A stretch of DNA of 64,000 nt, taken from contig NZ_CAJGZV010000001.1 in assembly GCF_904846065.1 (NCBI RefSeq), forward strand, positions 1,922,001-1,986,000. The letters run 5' to 3'. Below, in pieces: positions 27,479 through 37,124 of the stretch (position 1 is its first letter; each line of letters begins with the position of its first letter). The position numbers and the translations under genes were made by a program. This DNA comes from Psychrobacter immobilis. Its GTDB lineage: Bacteria; Pseudomonadota; Gammaproteobacteria; Pseudomonadales; Moraxellaceae. The notes under the pieces were generated by a model. That model did not search any database. It worked only from the letters and a program-made list of their open reading frames with translations, and was not told where the DNA came from.

Positions 27479-28147
27479 TTACAACCCTATCACTTGCATT
27501 AAATGCCCTGTCTTGAGATACACTGTAGCTCCTTCAGATCCTGCCTGTATTTGCGCATGCTCACCTGCTGGCAGACGTATCCAGCCGCTGCGCTGATAAA
27601 CTTGACCCTCATCTATCAACTCGCCTGCTAACACCAGTATTTCTGCACCACCACAGACTGCCTCATTAAACAGTAACTCGCCTGCCTTGATACGCTGCAA
27701 ACTCACTTGCTCATTATCACCTGAGAATAGAGGACAAACATCACGGCTGCCCTGTTGTTGCCAATGAGCCTTATCTTTAGTATTGATAGCCACATAATGA
27801 GGTTCATCAGCTGGCATTTGACGTAGCTTGACGAAAATCACTGCGCCTTCATCACTATAGGGCTTGTGTCCTGAGGTCGGTGGATTGCGCAAATACCAAC
27901 CTGCTGGGTAATGTTTGTCATCTGCAGAAAAAGTACCTGACAATACTAAAATCTCTTCACCATATGGATGTAGATGATGCGGAAAATAAGAATTGGGTGC
28001 ATAGCGTACAAGGCTAGTGGCACGTGCTTTTTCTGCACCCACACGGTCAAGCATCACGCGCTCTACCCCATTTTGTGGTGACTTAATCCACTGGTGTTGC
28101 TCAGGTATAAGGGCAGCGCGGCGAGTAAAGTCTGCATGAATAAGCAT
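27479..28147 (-). CDS. Cupin-domain protein, ChrR-like (two cupin repeats)
   Basis: A 222-residue protein with two cupin folds. The first holds YFPHHLHPYGEEILVLSGTFSADDKHYPAGWYLRNP, which has the H-x-H-x(3-4)-E metal-binding pattern. The second holds AEILVLAGELIDEGQVYQRSGWIRLPAG with its metal ligands mostly lost (no His pair). This is the cupin arrangement of ChrR-like anti-sigma factors, but the N-terminal zinc-binding sigma-inhibiting region of ChrR is missing, so it is a stand-alone cupin. No sigma factor gene is adjacent. Function unknown; possibly an enzyme or sensor in oxidative stress. Confidence 0.78.
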   Translation of the reverse strand: MLIHADFTRRAALIPEQHQWIKSPQNGVERVMLDRVGAEKARATSLVRYAPNSYFPHHLHPYGEEILVLSGTFSADDKHYPAGWYLRNPPTSGHKPYSDEGAVIFVKLRQMPADEPHYVAINTKDKAHWQQQGSRDVCPLFSGDNEQVSLQRIKAGELLFNEAVCGGAEILVLAGELIDEGQVYQRSGWIRLPAGEHAQIQAGSEGATVYLKTGHLMQVIGL

Positions 28148-28227
28148 AAACCATGTCCAAAAATAGTATGATGAGATGATCCTTTAGCAAACGTCAGATA
28201 TGCTCACTGAACGTCATCGACAGCTAA

Positions 28228-28246
28228 AGGCGCAATGATTGCACCT
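28228..28246 (-). terminator. Possible terminator of the universal stress gene
   Basis: On the minus strand AGGTGCAA pairs with TTGCGCCT (one G-U) around TCA, followed by only two or three T. Weak, but it stands just past the stop codon. Confidence 0.4.
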
Positions 28247-28271
28247 CACTATTATAAACCTTACCGAGTTT

Positions 28272-29135
28272 TCAACGTACTAAAATCACAGGAGATAGCG
28301 TGCTGGCGATAATTTCTGTCGTGGTACTACCAAGAAATAATTGTTGCAATTTCGAATGTCCATAAGCACCCACCACCATCATATCAATGTTGTTTTCTAC
28401 CTGAAACCTTAACAAGCCGTCGACGGCATCGGAGGCAGATAAATGATGTGCCGCGACGCTAAAACCTGCGTCCTCCAATTGTGCCGCTGCGGCGCTTAAG
28501 CTTTGTTTTGACGCGTCGTTATGATTGCCTATCATGACGATATGACCTTGCAATCCTTTTAATACAGGACTCCTCGCAACCATCCATGCTGCTTTAATAG
28601 CCGTTTTGCTACCATCAAAAGCTATCATATATGAGCTAGGTTCTTTGAACGTCTCTGAGCAAATCAATATAGGAACGTCAGATGCGCGGGCAACGGTTTC
28701 AATTTGGCTACCGATATTAATACGGCTGCTTTTGTGATCTTCACCTCGGCGTCCCATGACGATGGCACGGTTTTCTGCTTTAAAATGCTCAATGGCAGGT
28801 AATAGCTTGCCGCGACGTTGATAGATACGAATATCGACCTGAGTAAAGTTACCTTGAATATGGCTTTTTGCGTCTTGTACCAAAGCATTGCTATAACTGT
28901 TCACCACCTTCGCTCTTTGCTCGTCTAACTGTGTCAATTCCTCCAATAAAAACTGGCGGCTATTGACTCCTATTGCGCCTGACAAATCGCGTCTGGTCGA
29001 GGCTGGAACCTCACTCACATGCAACAACGCTACGGGTAAATTTAATTTACTGGCATACCATGCTGCATAGTCACAAACCGATTCAGTCACTGCCGAGCCG
29101 TCTATACAGGCTAAAATGTGCTGTGATGTTGTCAT
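28272..29135 (-). CDS. Universal stress protein, tandem UspA domains
   Basis: A cytoplasmic protein of 287 residues with two UspA folds, like E. coli UspE. The first begins ILACIDGSAVTESVCDYAAW and closes with VMGRRGEDHKSSRINIGSQIETVARASDVPIL. The second begins YMIAFDGSKTAIKAAWMVA and closes with VGAYGHSKLQQLFLGSTTTEII. The second has the G-x2-G-x9-(S/T) nucleotide-binding signature of the ATP-binding USP branch. Such proteins are made on stress or growth arrest; nothing here shows the regulator. Alone in its transcription unit. Confidence 0.9.
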   Translation of the reverse strand: MTTSQHILACIDGSAVTESVCDYAAWYASKLNLPVALLHVSEVPASTRRDLSGAIGVNSRQFLLEELTQLDEQRAKVVNSYSNALVQDAKSHIQGNFTQVDIRIYQRRGKLLPAIEHFKAENRAIVMGRRGEDHKSSRINIGSQIETVARASDVPILICSETFKEPSSYMIAFDGSKTAIKAAWMVARSPVLKGLQGHIVMIGNHNDASKQSLSAAAAQLEDAGFSVAAHHLSASDAVDGLLRFQVENNIDMMVVGAYGHSKLQQLFLGSTTTEIIASTLSPVILVR

Positions 29136-29432
29136 ATTCCGTCCTTAAATTTAACGATTTAATCCTATACAGCTTTCTATACCCACTATAAATATGGTCA
29201 CCGAAAAACAAATTTACCAAAGTACATGGTTACCAAAAAATATAACGGCAAAAAAAGCATATCCACTGCCTTGATAATAACCAATTTAAATGGCTTCAGC
29301 CAGCGATGTGTGCCCACTTCTGCCATAATTAAAAAAAGTCTTGTCATCGTCTAACAACATGCCGTAGCGAATTTTGCTACAATGGTTTTTTAGCATTTAT
29401 GATTTAAGTATCCTTATCTAGGTGATGGAATT

Positions 29433-29966
29433 ATGGCAAAGAATGCCCTACAGGCTCAGTTATTAAAAGCGGGATTGGTGGATAGCAAAAAAGCCAAGAA
29501 AATCAGCAAGCAGACTCAGCATGCCAAGCGTACTGGTGACTCAGAAAGCATGGAAGCGAAAAAAGCATTGGCAGAAGCCCAAGCGAAAAAACTAGAGAAA
29601 GATCAAAAGCTCAATCAAGAAAAACAACGTATTTTAGAAGAGAAGATGCTCAAGGCTAATATCGTCCAAATGATTAAGCAGCATCAGATTGCCGATACCA
29701 ATGGCGATGTTAATTATCAATTTGTCGATAATGCTAAGGTTAAAAAAATCTTTGTCACTCAAAAACTATATGACCAAATCGTCGCCGGTCATGTGGTGAT
29801 TGCACGCTTAGAAGAAGGCTATGCACTCCTTCCTCGTCCGTTGGCAGATCGCATCGATGCAAAAATGGAAGGCTTCATGGTCGTGTCTAACGATACATCA
29901 GAAGAAGTACTGGCAGAAGATGATCCTTATGCCGCCTATGTGATTCCAGATGATTTGATGTGGTAA
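29433..29966 (+). CDS. DUF2058 family protein (YaiL-like)
   Basis: A 177-residue protein of unknown function, widespread in gammaproteobacteria. The first half is a very basic Lys/Ala/Gln-rich helix (AKNALQAQLLKAGLVDSKKAKK..., residues 2-85) likely to bind nucleic acid or form a coiled coil; the second half is a small globular domain with YQFVDNAKVKKIFVTQKLYDQI and YALLPRPLADRI. The family's name as nucleoprotein/polynucleotide-associated enzyme in annotations is not backed by known activity. AGGTGATGGA precedes the start; a strong terminator follows. Confidence 0.85.
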   Translation: MAKNALQAQLLKAGLVDSKKAKKISKQTQHAKRTGDSESMEAKKALAEAQAKKLEKDQKLNQEKQRILEEKMLKANIVQMIKQHQIADTNGDVNYQFVDNAKVKKIFVTQKLYDQIVAGHVVIARLEEGYALLPRPLADRIDAKMEGFMVVSNDTSEEVLAEDDPYAAYVIPDDLMW

Positions 29967-30000
29967 CCGTTCAATTTCATCATACTTATGATGTCAGCCA

Positions 30001-30042
30001 AAAGCCTTTCATGGACTATATCAGTCTATGAAGGGCTTTTTA
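30001..30042 (+). terminator. Terminator of the DUF2058 gene
   Basis: AAAGCCTTTCATGGACT pairs with AGTCTATGAAGGGCTTT (two mismatches) around ATATC and ends in a T-run. Confidence 0.85.
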
Positions 30043-30217
30043 TTGTACGAAAAGCGACCACCTTTAACCTAGCATTGCTGCTTTGGTTGAAAAACGTAAC
30101 GATACTCTGGAACAGTAGCATGCTTGAGGCTACGAACTTGAACAACCATTCAATAACAACTACAATGCGTTTTATTGACCTACTGAGCGTTAGTATTTTG
30201 TATAATTTTGTATAATT

Positions 30218-30233
30218 TTGAGTAATCACTCAA
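30218..30233. promoter_or_regulatory. TetR-type operator upstream of doxX
   Basis: TTGAGTAATCACTCAA is a near-perfect palindrome of the same kind as the three before the AhpD-like gene and the one before tetR. It starts two bases after a TATAAT hexamer (30211-30216), a good place for repression. A weaker relative, TTGAACAACCATTCAA, is at 30138-30153. Confidence 0.68.
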
Positions 30234-30353
30234 AATAAACACTTTATTAACGCTTACTGCCTGACAATAGTAGTCATTGCCATATATTTTATTGATTAGA
30301 CTTACCAAGCTCTTTTGCACTCACTTTTAACGCTTATTAAGAAGAAATAACTT

Positions 30354-30758
30354 ATGCCAAAACATCTCCCTCTTTCACTGTTATTGCTTCGACTGGGTAT
30401 TTTCATTGTTTTTTTAGTCTGGACTTTAGATAAGCTTATTAATCCTGATCATGCCGCCGGCGTCTTTTCTAGTTTTTATGGTTTTGAAAGTATAGGCGAC
30501 ACTGTTTTCTATGTCATTGGCGCGGCTCAATTCATCCTCATTCTGTTGTTTGTCACAGGATTATTCAAAACTTGGACTTACGGCATCATCTTGCTACTTC
30601 ATGCGATTTCGACGTTCTCAACCTTCGGCTTATACCTCAAGCCTTTTGATAACTTGTTGTTCTTTGCAGCATGGCCGATGTTGGCTGCGTGTTTGGCGCT
30701 TTTCTTAATGAGAGACTGGGATACCTTAACCTTGGGCAAAAAAGTTTCTTTAGTCTAA
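30354..30758 (+). CDS. DoxX-family membrane protein
   Basis: A 134-residue membrane protein with four hydrophobic segments (about residues 8-25, 48-68, 73-92 and 98-117). LSLLLLRLGIFIVFLVWTLDKLINP at the start and the FYVIGAAQFILILLFVTGLF segment fit the DoxX/DoxD-like group. Members are linked to quinone or thiol redox stress responses. The TTGAG-N6-CTCAA palindrome at the likely promoter links this gene to the TetR at 40260-40871, and thereby to an AhpD-like and a DsbA-like protein, which would fit a redox role. That link is inference. Confidence 0.8.
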   Translation: MPKHLPLSLLLLRLGIFIVFLVWTLDKLINPDHAAGVFSSFYGFESIGDTVFYVIGAAQFILILLFVTGLFKTWTYGIILLLHAISTFSTFGLYLKPFDNLLFFAAWPMLAACLALFLMRDWDTLTLGKKVSLV

Positions 30759-31018
30759 ACATCAGTCATGTTTGTCGTTAGATTGGGCTGGATTGAACAT
30801 GCAAGAATATAAATACTAGCCTACGAAACTCAAGCTCTATACTATGAAGACTACTGAGTGAGCTGTTTTATTGTATATAAATGCACAAACCATGCAAAAA
30901 ACTTAACGCAATTATCGTTACCACTAACTTGTCATTACCACTAACATGGTCAAGGTTCTTAATCATAAAAGAATGACGATGACTTTAGCCTTCGCTCTAC
31001 TACTTAGCCGGATATTTT

Positions 31019-33205
31019 ATGATTAAAAGAATATTGTTAATACTGTTAATATTAATATTAGCAGCAAGCTTTTTCTACTTTGACCTCAATCAATTATTGA
31101 CGCTTGACGGCTTAAAAGGGTCGATGGCGCAATTTAACGACTACAAAGCGCAATCACCATTATTGATTATCGGTGGATTCTTTTTGCTATATGTCGTCGT
31201 CACCGCATTATCCTTACCGGGTGCCGCTATCCTAACCTTGGCAGCTGGCGCATTATTTGGTTTATGGCAAGGCTTATTGGTCGCCTCATTTGCCTCCAGT
31301 ATTGGTGCGACACTCGCCTTTTTAACCTCACGTTACTTACTGCGTGATACGATTAAACAGCGCTTTCCTGAGCGCTTAGCAGCCATTGACGCTGGCGTTG
31401 AAAAAGAAGGCGGGTTTTACTTATTTACCTTGCGCTTAGTACCGATATTTCCTTTCTTTTTAATTAACCTATTGATGGGTGTCACCGCGATTAAAGCGAG
31501 GACATTCTACTGGGTAAGCCAAATCGGTATGCTCGCTGGCACCTTCGTATATGTCAATGCTGGTACGCAATTGGCGCAAATTGACAGTTTGTCGGGGATT
31601 TTATCGTTTAATTTGATTGTCTCATTTGCGTTGTTAGGTTTTTTCCCATTAATCGCAAAAGGCATATTAAATATGCTAAAAAAACGCCGCGTCTATAAAA
31701 ACTATAGCAAACCTAAAAAATTCGATCGGAACATGATCGTGATTGGCGCAGGTGCTGGCGGGCTAGTCACTAGCTATATCGCGGCGACCGTCCGAGCAAA
31801 AGTGACCTTAATCGAAGCGGGTGAGATGGGCGGTGACTGCTTAAACTATGGCTGTGTACCCAGTAAAGCTTTGATTAAAAGCGCGAAAGTCGCAGAACAA
31901 ATGCGCCATGCTGAGCGTTACGGCTTGGAAAATACCCCACCAGAATTTTCATTTAAGAACGTTATGACCCGCATCCATAAAGTCATCGCTGACATCGCGC
32001 CAAACGACAGCGTCGAGCGTTATACGGACTTGGGTGTTGAAGTATTAAAAGGCTATGCCAAATTCATCGACCCGTGGACGGTAGAAATTGCGCTAAACGA
32101 TGGCGGCACGCAAACACTCACCGCACGTTCCATCGTTATCGCGACTGGCGCGCGTCCCTTTATACCAGATTTTCCGGGTTTGGAAGAAACGGGCTACGTA
32201 ACCAGCGATACTATATGGAATAAATTTGCCGAATTAGAAGCAGCACCGAAAAAGCTGGTCGTCCTTGGCGGCGGGCCAATCGGCTCTGAGCTGGCGCAAG
32301 CCTTTGCACGCTTAGGCTCCGATGTGACCCAGATCGAAAGAGGTGCGCGTCTCATGAAAAAAGAAGACGTGGAAGTCTCAGAATTTGCGCAGAAAGTCCT
32401 CGTTGAGAGCGGCGTAAACGTTTTAACCTCGCATCAAGCGATTCGCTGCGAAACTCGCGATGGTAAAAAGTTCATTATCGTTGAAGCGCAAGGCGACAGT
32501 ACCGTTAAGCAAGACCGTCAGAACAAGCAAGAAATCGCGATTGAATATGACGAATTGCTTTGTGCCGTTGGACGCAGTGCCCGCTTAGAAGGTTATGGTC
32601 TTGAAGATTTGGGCATCGAAACGGAGCGTACTATCGAGACTGATGACTATCTAGAAACCCTCTACCCCAATATATACGCCGCAGGTGATGTCGTTGGCCC
32701 TTATCAGTTTACCCACGTCGCCTCTCATCAGGCATGGTACGCAGCCGTAAATGGTTTGTTTGGACATTTAAAGAAGTTTAAAGTAGATTATCGCGTGATT
32801 CCGTGGACAACCTTTATCGATCCAGAAGTCGCACGCGTGGGCTTAAATGAGCAAGAAGCTATCGAAAAAGGCATCGATTTTGAGATTACCCGCTACGACT
32901 TTAAAGATTTAGATCGCGCGGTGACGGAAAGTGCCAATCATGGTTTTATCAAAGTCATTACCTCTAAAGGCAAAGATAAAATACTTGGCGTGACCATCGT
33001 CGCTGAACATGCTGGGGATTTAATGCCAGAATTTATACTGGCGATGAAGCACGGTTTAGGGCTGAACAAAATACTCGGCACCATTCATATGTACCCGACA
33101 TGGGCAGAGGCTAACAAATACGCGGCTGGTGAATGGAAACGCAATCATGCGCCCGAAACGATATTAAACTGGCTTGAGAAATACCATACATGGCGTCGAG
33201 GTTAG
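31019..33205 (+). CDS. VTT-domain membrane protein fused to a pyridine nucleotide-disulfide oxidoreductase
   Basis: A 728-residue fusion. Residues about 1-215 are a membrane part with the VTT/DedA-like (TVP38/TMEM64) signature: LPGAAILTLAAGALFG, then ...FYLFTLRLVPIFPFFLINLLMGV. Residues about 235-728 are a mercuric reductase/dihydrolipoamide dehydrogenase-like flavoprotein with FAD-binding VIGAGAGGLV, redox pair GGDCLNYGCVPSKA (CxxxxC), NAD-binding VVLGGGPIGSELAQAFARLG, AAGDVVGPYQFTHVA and a dimerisation domain with HMYPTWAEA. The MerA C-terminal Cys pair and N-terminal HMA domain are absent, so mercury reduction is unlikely. It probably moves electrons from NAD(P)H to a membrane acceptor. 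Such fusions occur in other proteobacteria. Confidence 0.87.
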   Translation: MIKRILLILLILILAASFFYFDLNQLLTLDGLKGSMAQFNDYKAQSPLLIIGGFFLLYVVVTALSLPGAAILTLAAGALFGLWQGLLVASFASSIGATLAFLTSRYLLRDTIKQRFPERLAAIDAGVEKEGGFYLFTLRLVPIFPFFLINLLMGVTAIKARTFYWVSQIGMLAGTFVYVNAGTQLAQIDSLSGILSFNLIVSFALLGFFPLIAKGILNMLKKRRVYKNYSKPKKFDRNMIVIGAGAGGLVTSYIAATVRAKVTLIEAGEMGGDCLNYGCVPSKALIKSAKVAEQMRHAERYGLENTPPEFSFKNVMTRIHKVIADIAPNDSVERYTDLGVEVLKGYAKFIDPWTVEIALNDGGTQTLTARSIVIATGARPFIPDFPGLEETGYVTSDTIWNKFAELEAAPKKLVVLGGGPIGSELAQAFARLGSDVTQIERGARLMKKEDVEVSEFAQKVLVESGVNVLTSHQAIRCETRDGKKFIIVEAQGDSTVKQDRQNKQEIAIEYDELLCAVGRSARLEGYGLEDLGIETERTIETDDYLETLYPNIYAAGDVVGPYQFTHVASHQAWYAAVNGLFGHLKKFKVDYRVIPWTTFIDPEVARVGLNEQEAIEKGIDFEITRYDFKDLDRAVTESANHGFIKVITSKGKDKILGVTIVAEHAGDLMPEFILAMKHGLGLNKILGTIHMYPTWAEANKYAAGEWKRNHAPETILNWLEKYHTWRRG

Positions 33206-33256
33206 TTAAATTTTTATCAACTGCGCTGAAAATATATCATCATAACGGAAACTTAA

Positions 33257-34576
33257 ATGTACGTTATTAAATCTTTACCAGCTATGCCAACGCTAAAAAA
33301 TCTAAGCCGCTATAGCGCCTATGCTATGGCGCTTAGCGTTTGTGCAGTTATTTCTTCAAGCATATCAGCAAGCACTGCCTCACCCACTACCGATGACCTT
33401 AATCAAAATTTATCATCTTGGCAGCAGATAGAGGCGCAAGGTAAAAACCAAGACGTTTACTTCCATGCGTGGGGCGGCGACCCACAGATCAATGCCTATC
33501 TACAGTGGGCAGCCGAGCAAGTAGATGATAAATATAATATCAATTTAGTCCATGTGAAATTAAGCGACACCAGTGAAGCGGTCAGTCGCGTACTTGCGGA
33601 AAAATCAGCCAATAACAATGATGAAGGCAGTGTAGACCTCATCTGGATTAATGGCGCAAACTTTGCCACCATGAGTGAAAACTCATTATTGCTGAAACAA
33701 TGGGCGAACAAGCTGCCTAACTTCGCGCTGACCGATCCAGAGAATAATCCTGCCGTTAACTTTGATTTTGGTGTGCCAACCAATGGTATGGAAGCGCCAT
33801 GGGGACAAGCCTCACTGACCTTTTATTACGACAGCTTATCAACTGATAAGCCACCAACCACCTTGAATGAACTAGTCCATTGGACAGCGCAAAATCCCGG
33901 ACGTTTTAGCTATCCAAAGCCACCTGACTTTTTAGGCATGAGCTTTTTAAAATACGCTTTAGTCATGCTGCACGAACAACAGGATGCTAAAACAGGCGAA
34001 AATATCAAAGCACAGCTCAACCTGCTAGCCACTGAGCAAAATACAGATATGATATTAGCCCCTTTATGGACGTTTCTCGATGATTTGCATCCAACTCTAT
34101 GGCGTAAGGGTGAGCAATTTGTGCAAACGGGCGCGCACATGCGGCGTTTGGTTGATGATACCGAGCTTAGCTTAGCCTTTAGCTTTTCCGCGCCTGAAAT
34201 TCCTGCGGCCGTGCAGCGTTATGATTTACCCCAGAGCATTCGTAGCTATGCGATGAGCGATGGCAGCTTAAGCAACACCCATTTTGTGGCGATTCCTTAT
34301 AACGCCAGCCACCCACAAGCCGCGCAGCTAGTGTCAAACTTCTTGCTAAGCCCAGAAGCACAGGCTAGAAAGCAAACGCCTGCTATATGGGGTGATAAAA
34401 CCGTACTCGTCCAATCGACGCTCGACCCTGAGCAACAAGCATTATTCAAGACTAACAGACCGCATCCGAGCGCCCTACCGGTTGACGCTATAAAACGTAC
34501 CGTAAATGAACCACATCCGAGCTGGGTTGATGCCATTATGCAAGGCTGGCAGACACGTTATGGAGTCAGCCCATGA
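33257..34576 (+). CDS. ynjB: ABC transporter substrate-binding protein, YnjB-like
   Basis: Periplasmic binding protein of the YnjBCD importer, whose natural substrate is not known. It has a signal peptide (YAMALSVCAVISSSISAST, to about residue 36), then VYFHAWGGDPQINAYLQWAAEQV, SVDLIWINGANFATM, NPAVNFDFGVPTNGMEAPWGQASLTFYYD and a C-terminal AQARKQTPAIWGDKTVL. These match E. coli YnjB and are related to thiamine/iron/spermidine-type binding proteins. The stop codon overlaps the permease start by 4 bases (ATGA). Confidence 0.87.
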   Translation: MYVIKSLPAMPTLKNLSRYSAYAMALSVCAVISSSISASTASPTTDDLNQNLSSWQQIEAQGKNQDVYFHAWGGDPQINAYLQWAAEQVDDKYNINLVHVKLSDTSEAVSRVLAEKSANNNDEGSVDLIWINGANFATMSENSLLLKQWANKLPNFALTDPENNPAVNFDFGVPTNGMEAPWGQASLTFYYDSLSTDKPPTTLNELVHWTAQNPGRFSYPKPPDFLGMSFLKYALVMLHEQQDAKTGENIKAQLNLLATEQNTDMILAPLWTFLDDLHPTLWRKGEQFVQTGAHMRRLVDDTELSLAFSFSAPEIPAAVQRYDLPQSIRSYAMSDGSLSNTHFVAIPYNASHPQAAQLVSNFLLSPEAQARKQTPAIWGDKTVLVQSTLDPEQQALFKTNRPHPSALPVDAIKRTVNEPHPSWVDAIMQGWQTRYGVSP

Positions 34577-36342
34577 GTAAAGATTCTAATAATAAAACGG
34601 CTGATGCAAGCACTAGAACGATAGATCCTTATAAAACAGACCTATTTACGCACATTGTATCCTTGAGTCCGAAATTTTTACTGCTACTGTTGATATTACC
34701 CGTACTCGGTGGTTTACTCAGCGTGCTGTTACCTGCCTTTAGCTGGGTACCGGCACTTGAAAAAACGACCGTTAGTCTACAAGGCTTTAACGATCTTTGG
34801 CAGACGCCAGGTCTTACTCAAATGGTCGCATTAAGCATCGCTACTGGATTAATCAGCACGCTACTCGCTTTTGTCATGACCTTAATGATATTGGCGGCAT
34901 TTTTTAATAGCGTTTGGCTGACTCGTATTGAGCGTTTACTGAGTCCAATCTTAGTCATTCCTCATGCAGCGGCAGCCATAGCCGTTGGCTTTTTAATTGC
35001 GCCTTCTGGTATGTTTTCACGCCTCATCTCACCATGGCTAAGTGGTTGGGAGTTGGCACCAGCCGGTATGTTTCCCCATGACCCGTACGGCATTAGCATC
35101 ATTTTGGGCTTAACCTTAAAAGAGCTGCCGTTTTTATTACTCATGGCGCTAGGCGCTTTGGCACAGCCTGAGCTTGGTAAAAAGCTACGTCAACAATATA
35201 AAGTCGCGCTAAATCTCGGCTATTACCCCATTACTGCCTTTTTTAAAGCCGTGCTCCCTATCCTCTATCCTTTTTTACGTTTGCCTATCTTAGCCGTGCT
35301 GGCCTATGCCAGTGCCAGCGTAGAGATGCCATTGATATTGGGTCCAAACACGCCGCCAACGCTGGCGGTTACTATCATGCAATGGTTTAACGATGTAGAT
35401 TTGAACTTACGTATAAAAGCCTCGGCGGGCGCGTTATTACAGCTCGCTTTGACGGGTGGTTTAATCGCCTTGTGGCTTGGTAGCGAGAGAACGATAAAAA
35501 CTTGTTTTAATGGCACGTTGGTAAATGGCAAGCGCCACTATGCCGATGCATTATGGCAAAAAATCACCGCCGCGTTGACCACTGTGGTGATTGGCTTTAT
35601 TTTGCTGGCGCTCATTGGTCTGGTAATGTGGTCAGTAGCTGGTTTTTGGCGCTTTCCAGCCGTATTGCCAGAGCAATTAGTGTTATTACATTTTCAAAGT
35701 GCCTTTACGCAAATGGGTACGCCATTATTTAATACTCTTGCTATCGGTATCGTGAGTACCGTATTTGCCATTGTGCTGACTTTATTATGTCTAGAAGCTG
35801 AACAATTAAGTAAAAAACCACTCTCAAAATTTACCAGTTTAATTATCTATTTGCCGCTGTTAGTACCCAGTATTGCCTTTTTATTTGGTTTGGTGTGGCT
35901 ACAGCAACTGGTGAATAACCAAACGGCGTTTTTTAATGTGGCGTTTACCCATCTGCTTTTTGTACTGCCTTATGTGTTTTTATCGCTTGCCAGTAGTTAT
36001 AGGCGTCTAGACCCGCGTTTTGCTCATGTAGCCGCGAGCCTTGGTGCAACTCCTGCTAAAGTATTTTTGCAGGTGAAATTACCGCAATTATTTGCGCCGC
36101 TGTTAATTGCTATCGCCCTTGGTTTGGCGATTAGCTTTGGTCAATACTTGCCGACGTTGTTAGCAGGCGGCGGACGTATAGCCACCATCACCACAGAAGC
36201 GGTGACTCTCGCAAATGGTGCCAGTAGGCGCACCAGTGCGGTGTACGCCATCATCCAAATGGCGTTACCGTTAATTGGCTTTATATTGGCGTGGGTATTG
36301 CCCAAATATTTCTTTAAAAGTGGCAGCAACAGCAGGCGTTAA
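34573..36342 (+). CDS. ynjC: ABC transporter permease, YnjC-like (two fused permease halves)
   Basis: A 589-residue inner-membrane protein with about twelve hydrophobic segments, consisting of two permease domains in one chain. Each half has the EAA-type coupling loop: ALNLGYYPITAFFKAVLPILYPFLR at about 215 and AASLGATPAKVFLQVKLPQLFAPLL at about 490. E. coli YnjC has the same duplicated layout. Translation is coupled to ynjB by a 4-base overlap. About 100 bases separate it from ynjD, a spacer that contains a 15-base tandem repeat (AATAGCACT-TTTTG). Confidence 0.87.
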   Translation: MSKDSNNKTADASTRTIDPYKTDLFTHIVSLSPKFLLLLLILPVLGGLLSVLLPAFSWVPALEKTTVSLQGFNDLWQTPGLTQMVALSIATGLISTLLAFVMTLMILAAFFNSVWLTRIERLLSPILVIPHAAAAIAVGFLIAPSGMFSRLISPWLSGWELAPAGMFPHDPYGISIILGLTLKELPFLLLMALGALAQPELGKKLRQQYKVALNLGYYPITAFFKAVLPILYPFLRLPILAVLAYASASVEMPLILGPNTPPTLAVTIMQWFNDVDLNLRIKASAGALLQLALTGGLIALWLGSERTIKTCFNGTLVNGKRHYADALWQKITAALTTVVIGFILLALIGLVMWSVAGFWRFPAVLPEQLVLLHFQSAFTQMGTPLFNTLAIGIVSTVFAIVLTLLCLEAEQLSKKPLSKFTSLIIYLPLLVPSIAFLFGLVWLQQLVNNQTAFFNVAFTHLLFVLPYVFLSLASSYRRLDPRFAHVAASLGATPAKVFLQVKLPQLFAPLLIAIALGLAISFGQYLPTLLAGGGRIATITTEAVTLANGASRRTSAVYAIIQMALPLIGFILAWVLPKYFFKSGSNSRR

Positions 36343-36443
36343 AATTGTTTATTTTGAAGACAATCATTTTTAATAGCACTGGTTTTGAATAGCACTAATT
36401 TTGAAAATACCTAATAATAAAAACGCAAATAAAAGGGCCTTTG

Positions 36444-37088
36444 ATGCAATCCTCTTTACAGATAAAAAACTTACAGTTATATCGGCAAGGCACGCTATTA
36501 CTGAGCCTAGATGAGCAAATTACTGGTGGTGAAATATTGACCGTCATGGGTCCATCTGGTAGTGGCAAATCAAGCTTATTGAACTGGCTAACAGGTACTT
36601 TACCAAACGGTTTTACCGCTACTGGTGAAGTCTGGTTAAATGATAAAATTGTAAGCCATCTGCCGACGCACCTACGGCATATTGGGGTACTGTATCAAGA
36701 CGCCCTACTGTTTTCGCATTTATCGGTCGCGGGTAATATTGCTTTTGCGATGCCTAAAGGTAACAAAATGGGCGATAGGAAACAGCGTCGTGAAAAAATA
36801 GCACAAGCGCTGGCACAAGTGGGTTTAGCAGGCATGGGAGAGCGCCATCCTGACAATTTATCAGGCGGGCAACAAGCACGAGTGGCGCTACTGCGTACCT
36901 TACTCAGTGAGCCAAAAGCGATACTACTCGATGAGCCTTTTAGCAAGCTAGATACCCAGCTCCGAGTAGACACGCGCCAACTGGTATTTGAGCAAATCCG
37001 CACGCATAAACTCCCCGCCATTATGGTTACGCACGATCATAGCGATGCTGAAGTAGCAAAGGGTAAAGTTATTCATTTAGACCTGTAG
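36444..37088 (+). CDS. ynjD: ABC transporter ATP-binding protein, YnjD-like
   Basis: ATPase of the importer, 214 residues. Walker [10 protein letters not shown] near residue 31, signature LSGGQQARVALLRTLL, Walker B AILLDEPFSKLD and switch His VTHDHSDAE. The start codon is the ATG at 36444; the TTG just before is in frame but less likely. It resembles E. coli YnjD. The order YnjB, YnjC, YnjD and then a CDP-alcohol phosphatidyltransferase repeats the E. coli ynjBCD-F layout without the YnjE sulfurtransferase. Confidence 0.88.
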   Translation: MQSSLQIKNLQLYRQGTLLLSLDEQITGGEILTVMGPSGSGKSSLLNWLTGTLPNGFTATGEVWLNDKIVSHLPTHLRHIGVLYQDALLFSHLSVAGNIAFAMPKGNKMGDRKQRREKIAQALAQVGLAGMGERHPDNLSGGQQARVALLRTLLSEPKAILLDEPFSKLDTQLRVDTRQLVFEQIRTHKLPAIMVTHDHSDAEVAKGKVIHLDL

Positions 37089-37124
37089 TCTTAAACATCC
37101 AAGCGAAATACAAAAGGCAAGCAC

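Larger units (their letters stand above)
29967..30353. other. Spacer before doxX: terminator plus operator region
   Basis: No credible gene (75- and 67-codon frames here are chance). It contains a terminator, a tandem TATAATTTTG duplication at 30201-30220 and the palindromes at 30138-30153 and 30218-30233. Confidence 0.6.

Noticed and set aside
30759..31018. Possible small gene or repeat between doxX and the VTT fusion
   Set aside because: Only a chance repeat TTACCACTAAC at about 30918 and 30935; no frame or structure worth calling.
31019..33205. Mercuric reductase (MerA)
   Set aside because: The CxxxxC and fold fit, but the C-terminal Cys pair, the HMA domain and any mer neighbours are missing.
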